DNA of 24,203 nt from a virus. Below, in pieces: positions 7,903 to 13,941 of this stretch (the stretch's first letter is position 1; the number at the start of each line of letters is the position of its first letter). The translations under genes and the position numbers were made by a program. The notes beneath the pieces are model-generated. The model worked only from the letters and a program-made list of their open reading frames with translations, had not been told where the DNA came from and searched no databases. Location: positions 1 through 24,203 of IMG/VR virus record IMGVR_UViG_3300036835_000416. The stretch is one strand, 5' to 3'.

Positions 7903-8333
7903 CAGTCGCCGCCGTCACCTGGGACGGCTGCCTCTTCGGTCTCCCCGGCCGGCGTGTCGGCCGGTCCCGGCCCAGCTGCGGGCTCCTCAGCGGGCTCAGG
8001 AACGCCCGGAACTTCCGGAACCGTCTCCACGGGCGCAGGCGCCCCCGCTGGCTCGGGAGCGGGCTGCTCCGCGGGCGCTGGTGCCGGTTCCGCGGGCGCC
8101 GGGGCGGCAGCCACGTGCAGATCGGAGACCGTGCCGGTATGCCGGCCGTTGAAGAACGTCGAGACGACCCTGAACTTCGGGTTGCTCAGCACCTTGCGCA
8201 GCTCGGCAACGAGCTCGGCCTCTGCCTCGCGGGCAAGCGCGGCCATCTCTTCCCTGGCGGCAGGCTCCAGCGCGGCAGCGGCCTCGCCCAGGACGTCGCC
8301 GACGACGCCGCTGGCAGACAGGCTCCAGCCCAT
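7902..8333 (-). CDS. Unknown protein with Pro/Ala/Glu-rich tail
   Basis: 143 residues. The start is placed at ATG 8333 (GAGGATGG upstream). The N-terminal 75 residues are helical and ordered: GVVGDVLGEAAAALEPAARE, ALAREAEAELVAELRKVL, then NPKFRVVSTFFNGRHTGTVSD. The remaining 65 residues are low-complexity Pro/Ala/Glu (APAPAEPAPAPAEQPAPEP, VPEVPGVPEPAEEP), probably disordered. The VPEVPGVPE stretch is encoded by the 9-bp repeat at 7997-8023. No family is recognised. A 14-bp operator-like motif lies 20 bp upstream of the start, so it may be the first gene of its own unit. Confidence 0.6.
   Translation of the reverse strand: MGWSLSASGVVGDVLGEAAAALEPAAREEMAALAREAEAELVAELRKVLSNPKFRVVSTFFNGRHTGTVSDLHVAAAPAPAEPAPAPAEQPAPEPAGAPAPVETVPEVPGVPEPAEEPAAGPGPADTPAGETEEAAVPGDGGD
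7997..8023 (+). repeat. 9-bp tandem repeat inside a coding region, three units
   Basis: The units are CAGGAACGC, CCGGAACTT and CCGGAACCG. On the opposite, coding strand they give the VPEVPGVPE part of the Pro/Ala-rich protein. The family is the same as at 7876 and 17232. Confidence 0.55.
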
Positions 8334-8352
8334 GTGACCATCCTCTACTCGT

Positions 8353-8366
8353 GTGACGGGAGTGAC
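8353..8366 (-). promoter_or_regulatory. 14-bp operator-like motif
   Basis: GTGACGGGAGTGAC is identical to the copy at 5261-5274 and in the same orientation. It lies 20 bp upstream of the ATG at 8333, in the 83-bp gap before that gene. A binding site for a phage regulator is inferred from its recurrence in gaps. Confidence 0.5.
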
Positions 8367-8416
8367 TACTTGGATGGTACACAAACCAGCAGAACACTGC
8401 ACTCACGCGCTCCGCG

Positions 8417-8887
8417 TCAGGGCAGGCGCGCTCCGCGCAGAATCTCCTCGGCCAGCGCCGCTCCCGCGAGCAGCGCGGGCCGCTCCTCGACGATCGGGTC
8501 GCCCAGATCCTCGTCCGCACCAGTCCAGCCGGGCAAGATACGCGGAGGCGCAGGCTCGATCGCCAGCCTGCCCGGGGCTGCGGGCAGGCGTTCCCTGCCG
8601 GACAGCGCGATCTGCGGGCGCCTGGCCGGGAACTCCTCCCGGACGCTCCGGGCGTGCTGGATGTTCCGGGTGTTCTGCGGCATTGAGCGGTGCACGAGCT
8701 GTGCCCAGTGAGCCCACCACCGGACAGCCAGCACGACCGCCGCGACAGCTACCACGGCGATGACCGTCCCGGCCGCCAGAAGCCACTCGACCTCGCCCAG
8801 GAAGAGCCTCAGGACGCTGGCCACGGCAGCGGCACCCAGCACGATAACCGCCGCAGGCGCGGCGCTGCGGGCCTTAGGAGGGCACAT
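8417..8887 (-). CDS. Two-span membrane protein, unknown
   Basis: 156 residues. The start is placed at ATG 8887, with AGGA ten bases upstream and a 14-bp overlap with the preceding gene; the frame stays open far upstream without coding character. Two hydrophobic segments lie at about residues 10-31 (APAAVIVLGAAAVASVLRLF) and 35-57 (WLLAAGTVIAVVAVAAVVLA), followed by a long cytoplasmic-looking tail with NTRNIQHARSVREEFPARRP and GWTGADEDLGDPIVEERPA. It lies downstream of the FtsK gene with another membrane protein, a setting like the small Spd genes of actinomycete transfer modules. The function is unknown. Confidence 0.62.
   Translation of the reverse strand: MCPPKARSAAPAAVIVLGAAAVASVLRLFLGEVEWLLAAGTVIAVVAVAAVVLAVRWWAHWAQLVHRSMPQNTRNIQHARSVREEFPARRPQIALSGRERLPAAPGRLAIEPAPPRILPGWTGADEDLGDPIVEERPALLAGAALAEEILRGARLP
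8637..8681 (+). repeat. 9-bp tandem repeat inside a coding region, five units
   Basis: The units are TCCCGGACG, CTCCGGGCG, TGCTGGATG, TTCCGGGTG and TTCTGCGGC. On the leftward coding strand this encodes the RNIQHARSVRE part of the membrane protein. It is an imperfect member of the CGGAAC family. Confidence 0.48.
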
Positions 8888-9218
8888 GGTAGCGGCTTCC
8901 TGTGATCCGGGCGACGAGCCGGGCGCCAGGCATCCAGATCCGGCCGCCCTGGCACCCCGGGCACGTCCCAAACTGCGCCCGGGTCGAGCCGTGGTTCCTC
9001 CCTGTACCGCCGCAGGCCGCATGCGGCCGGTGCGGCCAGCGCCACACTGAGAAGGCGACAGCGGCCAGCAGGACAAGCCCTGAGCCGGCCGGGAAGCCGT
9101 CCACCATGCCGGGCCACGCCAGCAGGCTCCAGATGAACAGCCCGAGGAAGACGACGATCGGGAACCTCCAGAGGAGGAACGCTGCGATGGCCGTGATGAC
9201 AATGACCCCTTCGATCAT
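8874..9218 (-). CDS. Membrane protein with DnaJ-like cysteine pair
   Basis: 114 residues. Two hydrophobic segments at about 1-32 (EGVIVITAIAAFLLWRFPIV) and 44-60 (GSGLVLLAAVAFSVWRW) precede a cytoplasmic zinc-finger-like module, CGGTGRN (69-75) and CPGCQGG (86-92), as in a half DnaJ CxxCxGxG finger. ATG at 9218 overlaps the FtsK stop as ATGA, so it is co-translated with the translocase. Small membrane proteins directly after an FtsK/Tra gene are typical of spread (Spd) genes in Streptomyces plasmids and AICEs. That functional reading is inferred from context. Confidence 0.68.
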   Translation of the reverse strand: MIEGVIVITAIAAFLLWRFPIVVFLGLFIWSLLAWPGMVDGFPAGSGLVLLAAVAFSVWRWPHRPHAACGGTGRNHGSTRAQFGTCPGCQGGRIWMPGARLVARITGSRYHVPS

Positions 9219-11008
9219 GCTCTGCTCCTGATCTTGCCGAAGTAGGCCGCGAGCTCCACCGGGTCATACAGGAGCTCAGTACCTCTCTGGTCACGGTAAC
9301 CCGGGAATCCCTCCTTGTCGCGGTGCCGGCGCATGCGCGCCGCCGACAGGGAGACCGGGATGATCTTCTTCTGGACAGCATCGGCCAGGCTGACGAGCCG
9401 CTGTGATGGGTTGATGACTTCACCTGCAACTGTTACATCCGCTGCTCCGGGCACGTTTCCCGCGATCGTGGCTGTTGCTGTTGCACCGATTGCAGGCCAT
9501 TGAGCAACCTTGCCCGCAAGGGCAAGCTCATGCGCGTCCTCGTCCTCGATCCACCCGATCTGGGTCTCGGTAACATCGCCGCCGGAGATGACCTGGACGC
9601 GCCCGGTGTGGCGCGAACGCGGCGGCATCGGGTGCTCGGGCGCCATCATCTTCCAGTTGTTCGCGGTGTACCAGCCGAGGATGCGCGTGCCCATGTTCTC
9701 CCTGGCCTCGCCAGACATCGCCGCCCGCGCCGAGAGCATCTGTCCGAAGCCCATGACGTTGACGCCCAGCTCACGGCCGGCGAACATGCCCTGCTCCATA
9801 CCTGCGATGGCCGGGGAATACTTCTCCTCGTTTGGCAGGCGGGTGCGGTGCCAGTGGCTCCGCAGGAGGCGCGCCGTGGCGTTGAGCTCCTCGCCGCAGA
9901 CGATCAGCCGCGGGCCGACGACATCCTCGGTCCAGACGTGACCGCTCCGGCCGCCGTACTCCATGGCGTGCTTCTTCGCCGCCCTCTTGCGCCGGGTGAT
10001 CTCAGCGGTCAGCCAGCACAAGGCTGCGTGAATCTCCTCGATCTCGCCCGCATACCAGACATTCGGGCAGCGCAGCGCCCAGATATGCGAGAGCAGCTTC
10101 CAGTCGAGGATCAGCACGAGACAGCCCTTGTAGAGCATCTGCGACAGGACCAGGCGCGCCAGCGAGCTCTTCCCGCCGCCCGTGGCCATCGAGACGCCCC
10201 AGTGCGGGCTCTCCAGGGCAAAGCTGGAGGCTACAACCTGGTGCTTCTTCCCCCTGCCCAGGACCGCCGTCTCCGGCGGCGCAGCCATAATGTCGCTGAG
10301 GATGCTCTCGAACGGCACGAGGTCGGCAGGCGGCTTGCTGGCGGTGTAGATGATGTGCGGCGAAGCGCCTCTGAGCTGGTGATTCGCGATCGGGTTCTCC
10401 AGCGCCAGCCGCATGCTCACGATCCGGTCGATCCTGGTCAGCTCGTGCTGGATGCCCTTGAACTCGACCGGCAGGCTGACCCGCACGATGCTGCGATCAG
10501 GGGCGACCAGGAGCCATTCCTTCGCGGGCTTGGCAATAGGCCAGCCGACCTCACCAGAAAGCGCCTGGTGCAGTGGAACGATCCATGCACGGTGATGCTT
10601 ACGCCGCCCCCAGGCGTCCCAGACCCAGACAGAGCCGATAACCAGCACAATCACCGCCAGGACAGCCAGATCGGTCAGCGTCTCTGTACGCCGGTAGAGC
10701 AGCCCGAGAACGCTCAGGACGATCAGCAGCGACATCGTGATGCGGATGGCCATCCGGCGCCGCCCGGTCTGGAACCAGAACCACGAGGCGTGGCCGGTCT
10801 TCGTGAGCGCCAGCTTCCCCTTCCGGCTGTAGCCCGCATCGGTGATCGGCTTGCCGTGCCAGGGCTTGCCGGCGATGAAACGGCCGATCAGGATGATCAG
10901 GCCCTCCTTCTCGACCCGGCCGCGGAAGATCCGCCACATCCCCGCTCCCACCACGAGCGCAGCGAGCAGCGCGATCATCTCTGCGGTCTGCAACGAGGTG
11001 TCCTTCAC
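9215..11008 (-). CDS. FtsK/SpoIIIE-type DNA translocase (TraB-like)
   Basis: 597 residues. There are three hydrophobic segments near the N-terminus (about 10-30, 87-106, 112-131), a linker domain to about residue 265, then a RecA-like motor. Walker A is MATGGGKSSLARLVL (274-288), followed by VLILDWKLLSHIWALRCPNV, the usual D-x-K...SH stretch of actinobacterial FtsKs. Walker B is RLIVCGEELNA (367-377), and GVNVMGFGQMLSA is the later conserved element. The C-terminus (MRRHRDKEGFPGY, then YDPVELAAYFGKI) is helical and could bind DNA. Such proteins move double-stranded DNA through membranes; TraB of Streptomyces plasmids and AICEs is the known case. GTG at 11008 follows GGAGGG and overlaps the HNH stop (GTGA). 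Confidence 0.87.
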   Translation of the reverse strand: MKDTSLQTAEMIALLAALVVGAGMWRIFRGRVEKEGLIILIGRFIAGKPWHGKPITDAGYSRKGKLALTKTGHASWFWFQTGRRRMAIRITMSLLIVLSVLGLLYRRTETLTDLAVLAVIVLVIGSVWVWDAWGRRKHHRAWIVPLHQALSGEVGWPIAKPAKEWLLVAPDRSIVRVSLPVEFKGIQHELTRIDRIVSMRLALENPIANHQLRGASPHIIYTASKPPADLVPFESILSDIMAAPPETAVLGRGKKHQVVASSFALESPHWGVSMATGGGKSSLARLVLSQMLYKGCLVLILDWKLLSHIWALRCPNVWYAGEIEEIHAALCWLTAEITRRKRAAKKHAMEYGGRSGHVWTEDVVGPRLIVCGEELNATARLLRSHWHRTRLPNEEKYSPAIAGMEQGMFAGRELGVNVMGFGQMLSARAAMSGEARENMGTRILGWYTANNWKMMAPEHPMPPRSRHTGRVQVISGGDVTETQIGWIEDEDAHELALAGKVAQWPAIGATATATIAGNVPGAADVTVAGEVINPSQRLVSLADAVQKKIIPVSLSAARMRRHRDKEGFPGYRDQRGTELLYDPVELAAYFGKIRSRA

Positions 11009-11370
11009 GACGCCGCCCTCCGCTTGTCAGCCTCGTTCGCCGCGTGCGTGTCCCAGCGCAGGTTGGACAGCCAGTTGCAGTCCTTGCCGCCCGGGCCATG
11101 GCAGCCCTCCTGGCCGGTCGGCGCCGGGCCGCGGTGAGCTTCTAGCACAAGAACATGCACTCGCACTGTGCGCTTCCTTTTCCCGCGCCGCAGATGAACA
11201 GACCAATAGCCATAACGGTCTTTACGCTGAACGAGAATCTGGCCGCCGCAGATACGGCCATCTGTCAGACGGCGCCTAACACTCCGCACGAGGCCATAAT
11301 CGGATGCTTCGTACCCGGGCCAGCGTGGGATACGGCGCCAGGTCTCAGGCGCCGGCAGGGGAGTCGCCAT
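11005..11370 (-). CDS. NUMOD4/HNH endonuclease
   Basis: 121 codons including the stop. The N-terminal ETWRRIPRWPGYEASDYGLV followed by RSVRRRL is a NUMOD4 DNA-binding motif. The HNH part shows VHVLVLEAHRGPAPTGQEGC, HGPGGKDCNWLSNLRWDT: His of VHVLVLEAH, the GC-HG pair, and N-x-x-x-NLRW. The start is taken at ATG 11370 (GGAG eight bases before) rather than an ATG 30 bp upstream; it overlaps the DUF2637 gene by 26 bp. It is probably a site-specific nicking or homing-type nuclease. Insertion between DUF2637 and FtsK suggests a passenger gene, though the tight overlaps show it is integrated into the operon. Confidence 0.85.
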   Translation of the reverse strand: MATPLPAPETWRRIPRWPGYEASDYGLVRSVRRRLTDGRICGGQILVQRKDRYGYWSVHLRRGKRKRTVRVHVLVLEAHRGPAPTGQEGCHGPGGKDCNWLSNLRWDTHAANEADKRRAAS

Positions 11371-12028
11371 TGGCGTACTCCAGGACCGGCTCGGGCTCAT
11401 CGTCCACGATGCCGAGTTCTCGCTTCACCCGCACGCGAAGTGCGGCGTCCTCTTCCCGCTTGATACCGAACCGGGCGAGGATCTGGCGCTGCGAGTAGGG
11501 GTTCCCGGCCGCCCAGGTGTCCCTGAGGGCACGGTACGCGGCCTCCTGAGCGTCCTGGGCAACTCGCTCGGCGACTGGGCTGACCTCAGCCTTTACGTCT
11601 TCCTTCGCCTTACGCCGGTCCCGGATGTACCACATCAGGCCCTCGACGACAGCGACGAACGACAGGCCGGTGATGACCGAGAGTGTCATGCCCGCAGCCC
11701 GGTGAGCCACACCGTCCGCCGCGTTGGCGACCAGCGTGACGGCAACGCCGACCCAGAGCATCGCGCGGACCCAGAGCGGCACTTCGCGCCCTCTGCGCGA
11801 GCAGTGCAGCATCATGAGCGAGACCGCGAGGATCTCACCGTCGATAGACAATGGCAGGATGCGCGACTCCAGCTCTGTTTGCCCATACCGGAGCGCCAGA
11901 TTATAGATGTGCGAGTAACTTCCTACCGCTGCGAACGCCGCAACAGTCATAACGACTGCTATAACACCCAGGAAGTTAAGGGCGTCTGCTCCAGCGTCCG
12001 CACTCTGCTCAATGCGGAATCTGCTCAT
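11345..12028 (-). CDS. DUF2637 membrane protein
   Basis: 227 residues. Four hydrophobic segments at about 17-37, 58-78, 85-105 and 115-135 include the DUF2637 hallmarks LPLSIDGEILAVSLMM and TLVANAADGVAHRAAG. A charged cytoplasmic tail follows, with SQRQILARFGIKREEDAALR, a helix-turn-helix-like stretch. DUF2637 proteins are common in Streptomyces plasmids, AICEs and actinophages, frequently near FtsK/TraB, and have been linked to plasmid spread. ATG at 12028 has no ribosome binding site but lies six bases after a TACGAT -10, so the mRNA is probably leaderless. It is the first gene of the long leftward operon. Confidence 0.83.
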   Translation of the reverse strand: MSRFRIEQSADAGADALNFLGVIAVVMTVAAFAAVGSYSHIYNLALRYGQTELESRILPLSIDGEILAVSLMMLHCSRRGREVPLWVRAMLWVGVAVTLVANAADGVAHRAAGMTLSVITGLSFVAVVEGLMWYIRDRRKAKEDVKAEVSPVAERVAQDAQEAAYRALRDTWAAGNPYSQRQILARFGIKREEDAALRVRVKRELGIVDDEPEPVLEYANGDSPAGA

Positions 12029-12034
12029 AGGAGC

Positions 12035-12062
12035 ATCGTAGCGTTTTGCTGCGGCGATGCAA
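12035..12062 (-). promoter_or_regulatory. Leftward promoter, leaderless mRNA
   Basis: On the leftward strand TTGCAT (complement of 12057-12062), a 16-bp spacer and TACGAT (complement of 12035-12040) form a good actinobacterial vegetative promoter. The ATG of the DUF2637 gene starts six bases after the -10, where transcription should begin. A 14-bp operator-like motif lies nine bases upstream of the -35. Confidence 0.62.
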
Positions 12063-12070
12063 TCGAAGCT

Positions 12071-12084
12071 GTCACTGCCGTCAC
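12071..12084 (-). promoter_or_regulatory. 14-bp operator-like motif by the main leftward promoter
   Basis: GTCACTGCCGTCAC differs from the inverted 5261 and 8353 copies (GTCACTCCCGTCAC) at one base. It lies just upstream of the -35 of the DUF2637 promoter, a position suited to activation or repression. Confidence 0.5.
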
Positions 12085-12362
12085 CTGACCAGCGGCGATG
12101 CACGCGAAACAGGTGCAGCAGCCGGGCGCGGTCGCGGAGTCGTCGTCCTTCCGTCCTCCTCGCTCCGCTCGATCGTCCTCCGGACTCCTCCCCGCTCCTG
12201 GCCGGCGCCCTGCGGCCAGCCCCTCCCCCGCCCCAAACTGCTCAATTCTGGACATTTCTGCACATTTGAACCCTGGCGAACGGCGAGGCGCTATCACGCC
12301 CCGGCCGGCAGCCGGCCGGCGGGAGGGGTCACCCCCCCACCGTGGGCACTGATTTGCACAGG

Positions 12363-12542
12363 TCAGAGGACCCGCCCGGCCGCATCACCCACGTTGCCGC
12401 TCATGAGCTCCAGCCGATCCAGGCTCGCCGCGCGGCGCGAGCTCCGGCGCGCCCGATGGCACCTCCGGCAGGCAGCTCCCGTGCCGGCCAGGCATCCCTG
12501 TTGTGTGCCGCATGTTCCGCACGTTCCGGTCAGTACGCGCCA
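12363..12542 (-). pseudogene. Zinc-finger-like frame lacking a start codon
   Basis: An open leftward frame of 59 codons bounded by TGA at 12545-12543 and ending TGA at 12363. It reads LTGTCGTCGTQQGCLAG, then TGAACRRCHRARRSSRRAAS and LDRLELMSGNVGDAAGRVL. Two Cys pairs plus CRRCH and the amphipathic end look like a real small zinc-binding protein, but there is no ATG, GTG or TTG between the upstream stop and the first Cys pair; only CTG is available. It could be a decayed gene, use CTG, or need a frameshift from the overlapping frame that starts at ATG 12561. The CGTCGT part is encoded by the 9-bp repeat. Confidence 0.35.
12506..12532 (+). repeat. 9-bp tandem repeat, three units
   Basis: The units are TGCCGCATG, TTCCGCACG and TTCCGGTCA. 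On the other strand they read CGGAACGTG, CGGAACATG, CGGCACACA and belong to the dispersed CGGAAC family. Confidence 0.5.
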
Positions 12543-12612
12543 TCACGAAGGTCACCATCCTGGCCGTGACCTGCTGATCGTTACCGAATCGTGACAGATG
12601 AAAAGTGCAGTT

Positions 12613-12645
12613 TTGTGCATAGAACTACACTCGCGCGGGTACGCT
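12613..12645 (+). promoter_or_regulatory. Candidate rightward promoter
   Basis: TACGCT at 12640-12645 lies exactly six bases before the ATG at 12652, mirroring the leaderless layout of the DUF2637 promoter. A TTGTGC at 12613-12618 is too far (21 bp) for a standard -35, and TACACT at 12626-12631 is a second possible -10. The case is weaker than for the leftward promoter. Confidence 0.35.
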
Positions 12646-12651
12646 CAAGCC

Positions 12652-12753
12652 ATGAGCGCACGGACGGGCCGGACGGCAGGCGGAATGCTTGCGCGCGGGC
12701 ACATCCCGTTTCGGAGCGCACGGCGTGCGGTGACGCGCACGATTGACATCTGA
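12652..12753 (+). CDS. Possible 33-residue leader peptide
   Basis: The frame starts with ATG at 12652, has no ribosome binding site, lies six bases after a TACGCT -10-like box, and ends with TGA at 12753. It is Arg-rich (MSARTGRTAGGMLARGHIPF, then RSARRAVTRTIDI). If transcribed leaderless it would be the first open frame of the rightward block. No homology is recognised, and its short length makes it uncertain. Confidence 0.3.
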   Translation: MSARTGRTAGGMLARGHIPFRSARRAVTRTIDI

Positions 12754-12778
12754 AGATCATTTCGCGCGATGGATGCCC

Positions 12779-12803
12779 GCGCGCCGCGAGGTTCGCGGCG
12801 CGC
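12779..12803 (+). repeat. Perfect 11-bp GC hairpin in the first rightward leader
   Basis: GCGCGCCGCGA (12779-12789) and TCGCGGCGCGC (12793-12803) flank a three-base loop. It follows a GATGCCCGCGCGC element related to the GC-rich boxes upstream of other rightward genes. There is no T tract, so it is unlikely to be a terminator. Its geometry matches the hairpin at 23295-23319. Confidence 0.55.
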
Positions 12804-12866
12804 ATGCTGGCATGGCCATACGACCCTCGGAGGTCACGCGCGAGCGATGCGCGCCGTCTGGCGCGC

Positions 12867-12885
12867 ACGGCAGAGAACACGGAGA
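12867..12885 (+). promoter_or_regulatory. Start-associated leader, copy 1
   Basis: ACGGCAGAGAACACGGAGA ends with the GGAG ribosome binding site of the gene at 12890. It is a member of the two-part leader family; here two extra bases separate the parts. Confidence 0.65.
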
Positions 12886-12889
12886 CACC

Positions 12890-13096
12890 ATGTGCATTCA
12901 CAATCCCGGGATCGTCTGCGCCAACTGCCCGCCCGGGCAGGCAGTGAGACGGCTTGAAATCACTAACAAGATGCGGCGCCGCATGCCGTCCATTCCGCCA
13001 TCCTGCGAACGCTGTGGCGATGATCTGGACATACACGACTGGATCGAAATACGGATATCTGACGGCGCGATAGTCAATTGCGACAGAGCTACCTGA
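12890..13096 (+). CDS. Small cysteine-rich protein
   Basis: 68 residues. ATG at 12890 follows the start-associated leader with GGAG six bases away; the frame is open further upstream but the leader fixes the start. MCIHNPGIVCANCPPGQ gives Cys2, Cys10 and Cys13, and SCERCGDDLDIHDW gives Cys39 and Cys42, with Cys64 near the end. This suggests a zinc ribbon of two Cys pairs. The family is unknown. Small zinc-ribbon proteins in phage accessory regions often bind nucleic acid or host proteins, but nothing more specific can be claimed. Confidence 0.65.
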   Translation: MCIHNPGIVCANCPPGQAVRRLEITNKMRRRMPSIPPSCERCGDDLDIHDWIEIRISDGAIVNCDRAT

Positions 13097-13100
13097 AGCG

Positions 13101-13173
13101 CAGTACCCGCGCACGGGATGCCCGCGCGCGGCTCTGTACGGCAGGCAGAGACCGTACGGCAGAGAACGGAGAA
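13101..13173 (+). promoter_or_regulatory. Start-associated leader, copy 2, with GC-rich element
   Basis: CAGTACCCGCGCACGGG starts at 13101, then GATGCCCGCGCGCGGCTC, and the leader ACGGCAGAGAACGGAGAA is at 13156-13173. The GGAG lies eight bases before ATG 13180. A preceding CGGCAGGCAGAG at 13139-13150 looks like a partial duplicate of the first half of the leader. Confidence 0.65.
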
Positions 13174-13179
13174 AAGACT

Positions 13180-13545
13180 ATGCACCGCACGAAGAAGAAC
13201 GGACGCCACCGCCAGGCCAGGCGCATCACACGCCGCATGATCCTGGCCGGCGCGAGCCTGGCCACGATCGCCGCTAGCCTCATGCTGTGGGCGGCCCTCG
13301 CACAGGCCAGCACCCATCCGCTCCGGAACAATGGCTACCCGATCCCGGACCGCGCCGCGTGCGCACGGGAAGGCAACGCGCGCCCGATGCGCGTCCACGT
13401 GATCGGCAGCTCCGGCCTGACATGGCAGTACGTCACGGCCGGCGAGGCGCGGGAGCTGCGCATCTCCCCTTGCTCGATCGTCATCGTGGGTGAGCAGCAG
13501 AGTGTCGTCATGGCGCCCGGCGCGCGCATCGCGGCCAGGTCATGA
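13180..13545 (+). CDS. Predicted secreted protein with twin-Arg-like signal
   Basis: 121 residues. ATG at 13180 is set by the leader. A strongly basic N-terminus (RRITRR) precedes a hydrophobic core (MILAGASLATIAASLMLWAA) and an ALAQA-S signal-peptidase-like site near residue 43. RR followed by MIL recalls a Tat signal but the full S-R-R-x-F-L-K pattern is not present, so Sec export or a membrane anchor is equally possible. The mature part has NNGYPIPDRAACAREGNARP and GLTWQYVTAGEARELRISP with two Cys, perhaps a disulphide. The function is unknown. The stop overlaps the next ATG (ATGA). Confidence 0.68.
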   Translation: MHRTKKNGRHRQARRITRRMILAGASLATIAASLMLWAALAQASTHPLRNNGYPIPDRAACAREGNARPMRVHVIGSSGLTWQYVTAGEARELRISPCSIVIVGEQQSVVMAPGARIAARS

Positions 13546-13775
13546 TCGCAGCACTCACCATCTGGCAGGCACAGGGATTCACTCCCGGCCCGCTATTCCT
13601 CGCCATCTACTACCTGCGGCAGACCTGGGACGACCTTCCCGGGCCATGGCCGGTCAAGGTGGCGCTGTGCGCCATCTGCCTGGCTATTCCCGGGCCGCAG
13701 GATGAGCTGACACTGATAGCGCTCACGCGGCTCTGCCGCGCGTGGCGAGCGAGACAGGAAAGGAGAACGGCATGA
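13542..13775 (+). CDS. Small membrane-associated protein
   Basis: 77 residues, coupled to the preceding gene by an ATGA overlap and to the next by another. Hydrophobic stretches are FTPGPLFLAIYYLRQTW and WPVKVALCAICLAIPGP, with a basic tail (LTRLCRAWRARQERRTA). No family is recognised. With its neighbours on both sides it forms a tight trio of a secreted protein and two membrane-type proteins, perhaps acting together at the cell envelope. Confidence 0.6.
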   Translation: MIAALTIWQAQGFTPGPLFLAIYYLRQTWDDLPGPWPVKVALCAICLAIPGPQDELTLIALTRLCRAWRARQERRTA

Positions 13776-13846
13776 GGGGACGCGCCGCACTGTGGGCCGT
13801 CATCCTGGCCACGGTGATAACCGTGATCGCTTTCGCAGCGTTCTAG
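13772..13846 (+). CDS. 24-residue single-span membrane microprotein
   Basis: MRGRAALWAVILATVITVIA followed by FAAF and TAG. ATG at 13772 overlaps the previous stop (ATGA) and is preceded by AGGAGAACGG, a good ribosome binding site that matches the second half of the leader family. The peptide is a basic N-terminus plus one hydrophobic helix. The spacing, ribosome binding site and overlap support real translation despite its size. The role is unknown; small single-span phage peptides include holin-like and immunity peptides. Confidence 0.58.
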   Translation: MRGRAALWAVILATVITVIAFAAF

Positions 13847-13850
13847 TCGG

Positions 13851-13935
13851 CAGTACCCGCGCGCGTCTCGCACGTGCGCGGCTCCGCTCACTAGAGCGAA
13901 CCTCACGGCAGAGGACACCTAACAGGAACGGAGAA
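13851..13935 (+). promoter_or_regulatory. Start-associated leader, copy 3 (split), with GC-rich element
   Basis: CAGTACCCGCGCGCGTCTC begins at 13851 and TGCGCGGCTCC follows. The leader is split: ACGGCAGAGGACAC at 13905-13918, then AACGGAGAA ending at 13935. GGAG lies eight bases before the GTG start at 13942. Confidence 0.6.
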
Positions 13936-13941
13936 TGGCAC

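Larger units (their letters stand above)
12085..12651. other. Divergent control region without a clear complete gene
   Basis: This 567-bp region separates the leftward operon from the rightward block. It holds a perfect palindrome with one central base (CCGGCCGGC at 12301-12309, GCCGGCCGG at 12311-12319), a GC-rich tract with CACCCCCCCACC, a zinc-finger-coding frame without a normal start (12363-12542), a 9-bp repeat cluster, and several TGTGCA/TGCACA words. No repressor or integrase gene is visible here. Confidence 0.55.

Noticed and set aside
9500-11137. Long plus-strand frame of 545 codons opposite FtsK
   Set aside because: It is a GC-rich antisense shadow. FtsK on the other strand has clear motor motifs, and the plus frame shows no recognisable domain.
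12743-12775. TTGACA in the first rightward leader as a promoter
   Set aside because: A consensus -35 is present at 12743-12748, but the best hexamer at 16 bp is CGCGAT, a poor -10, so it is not called.
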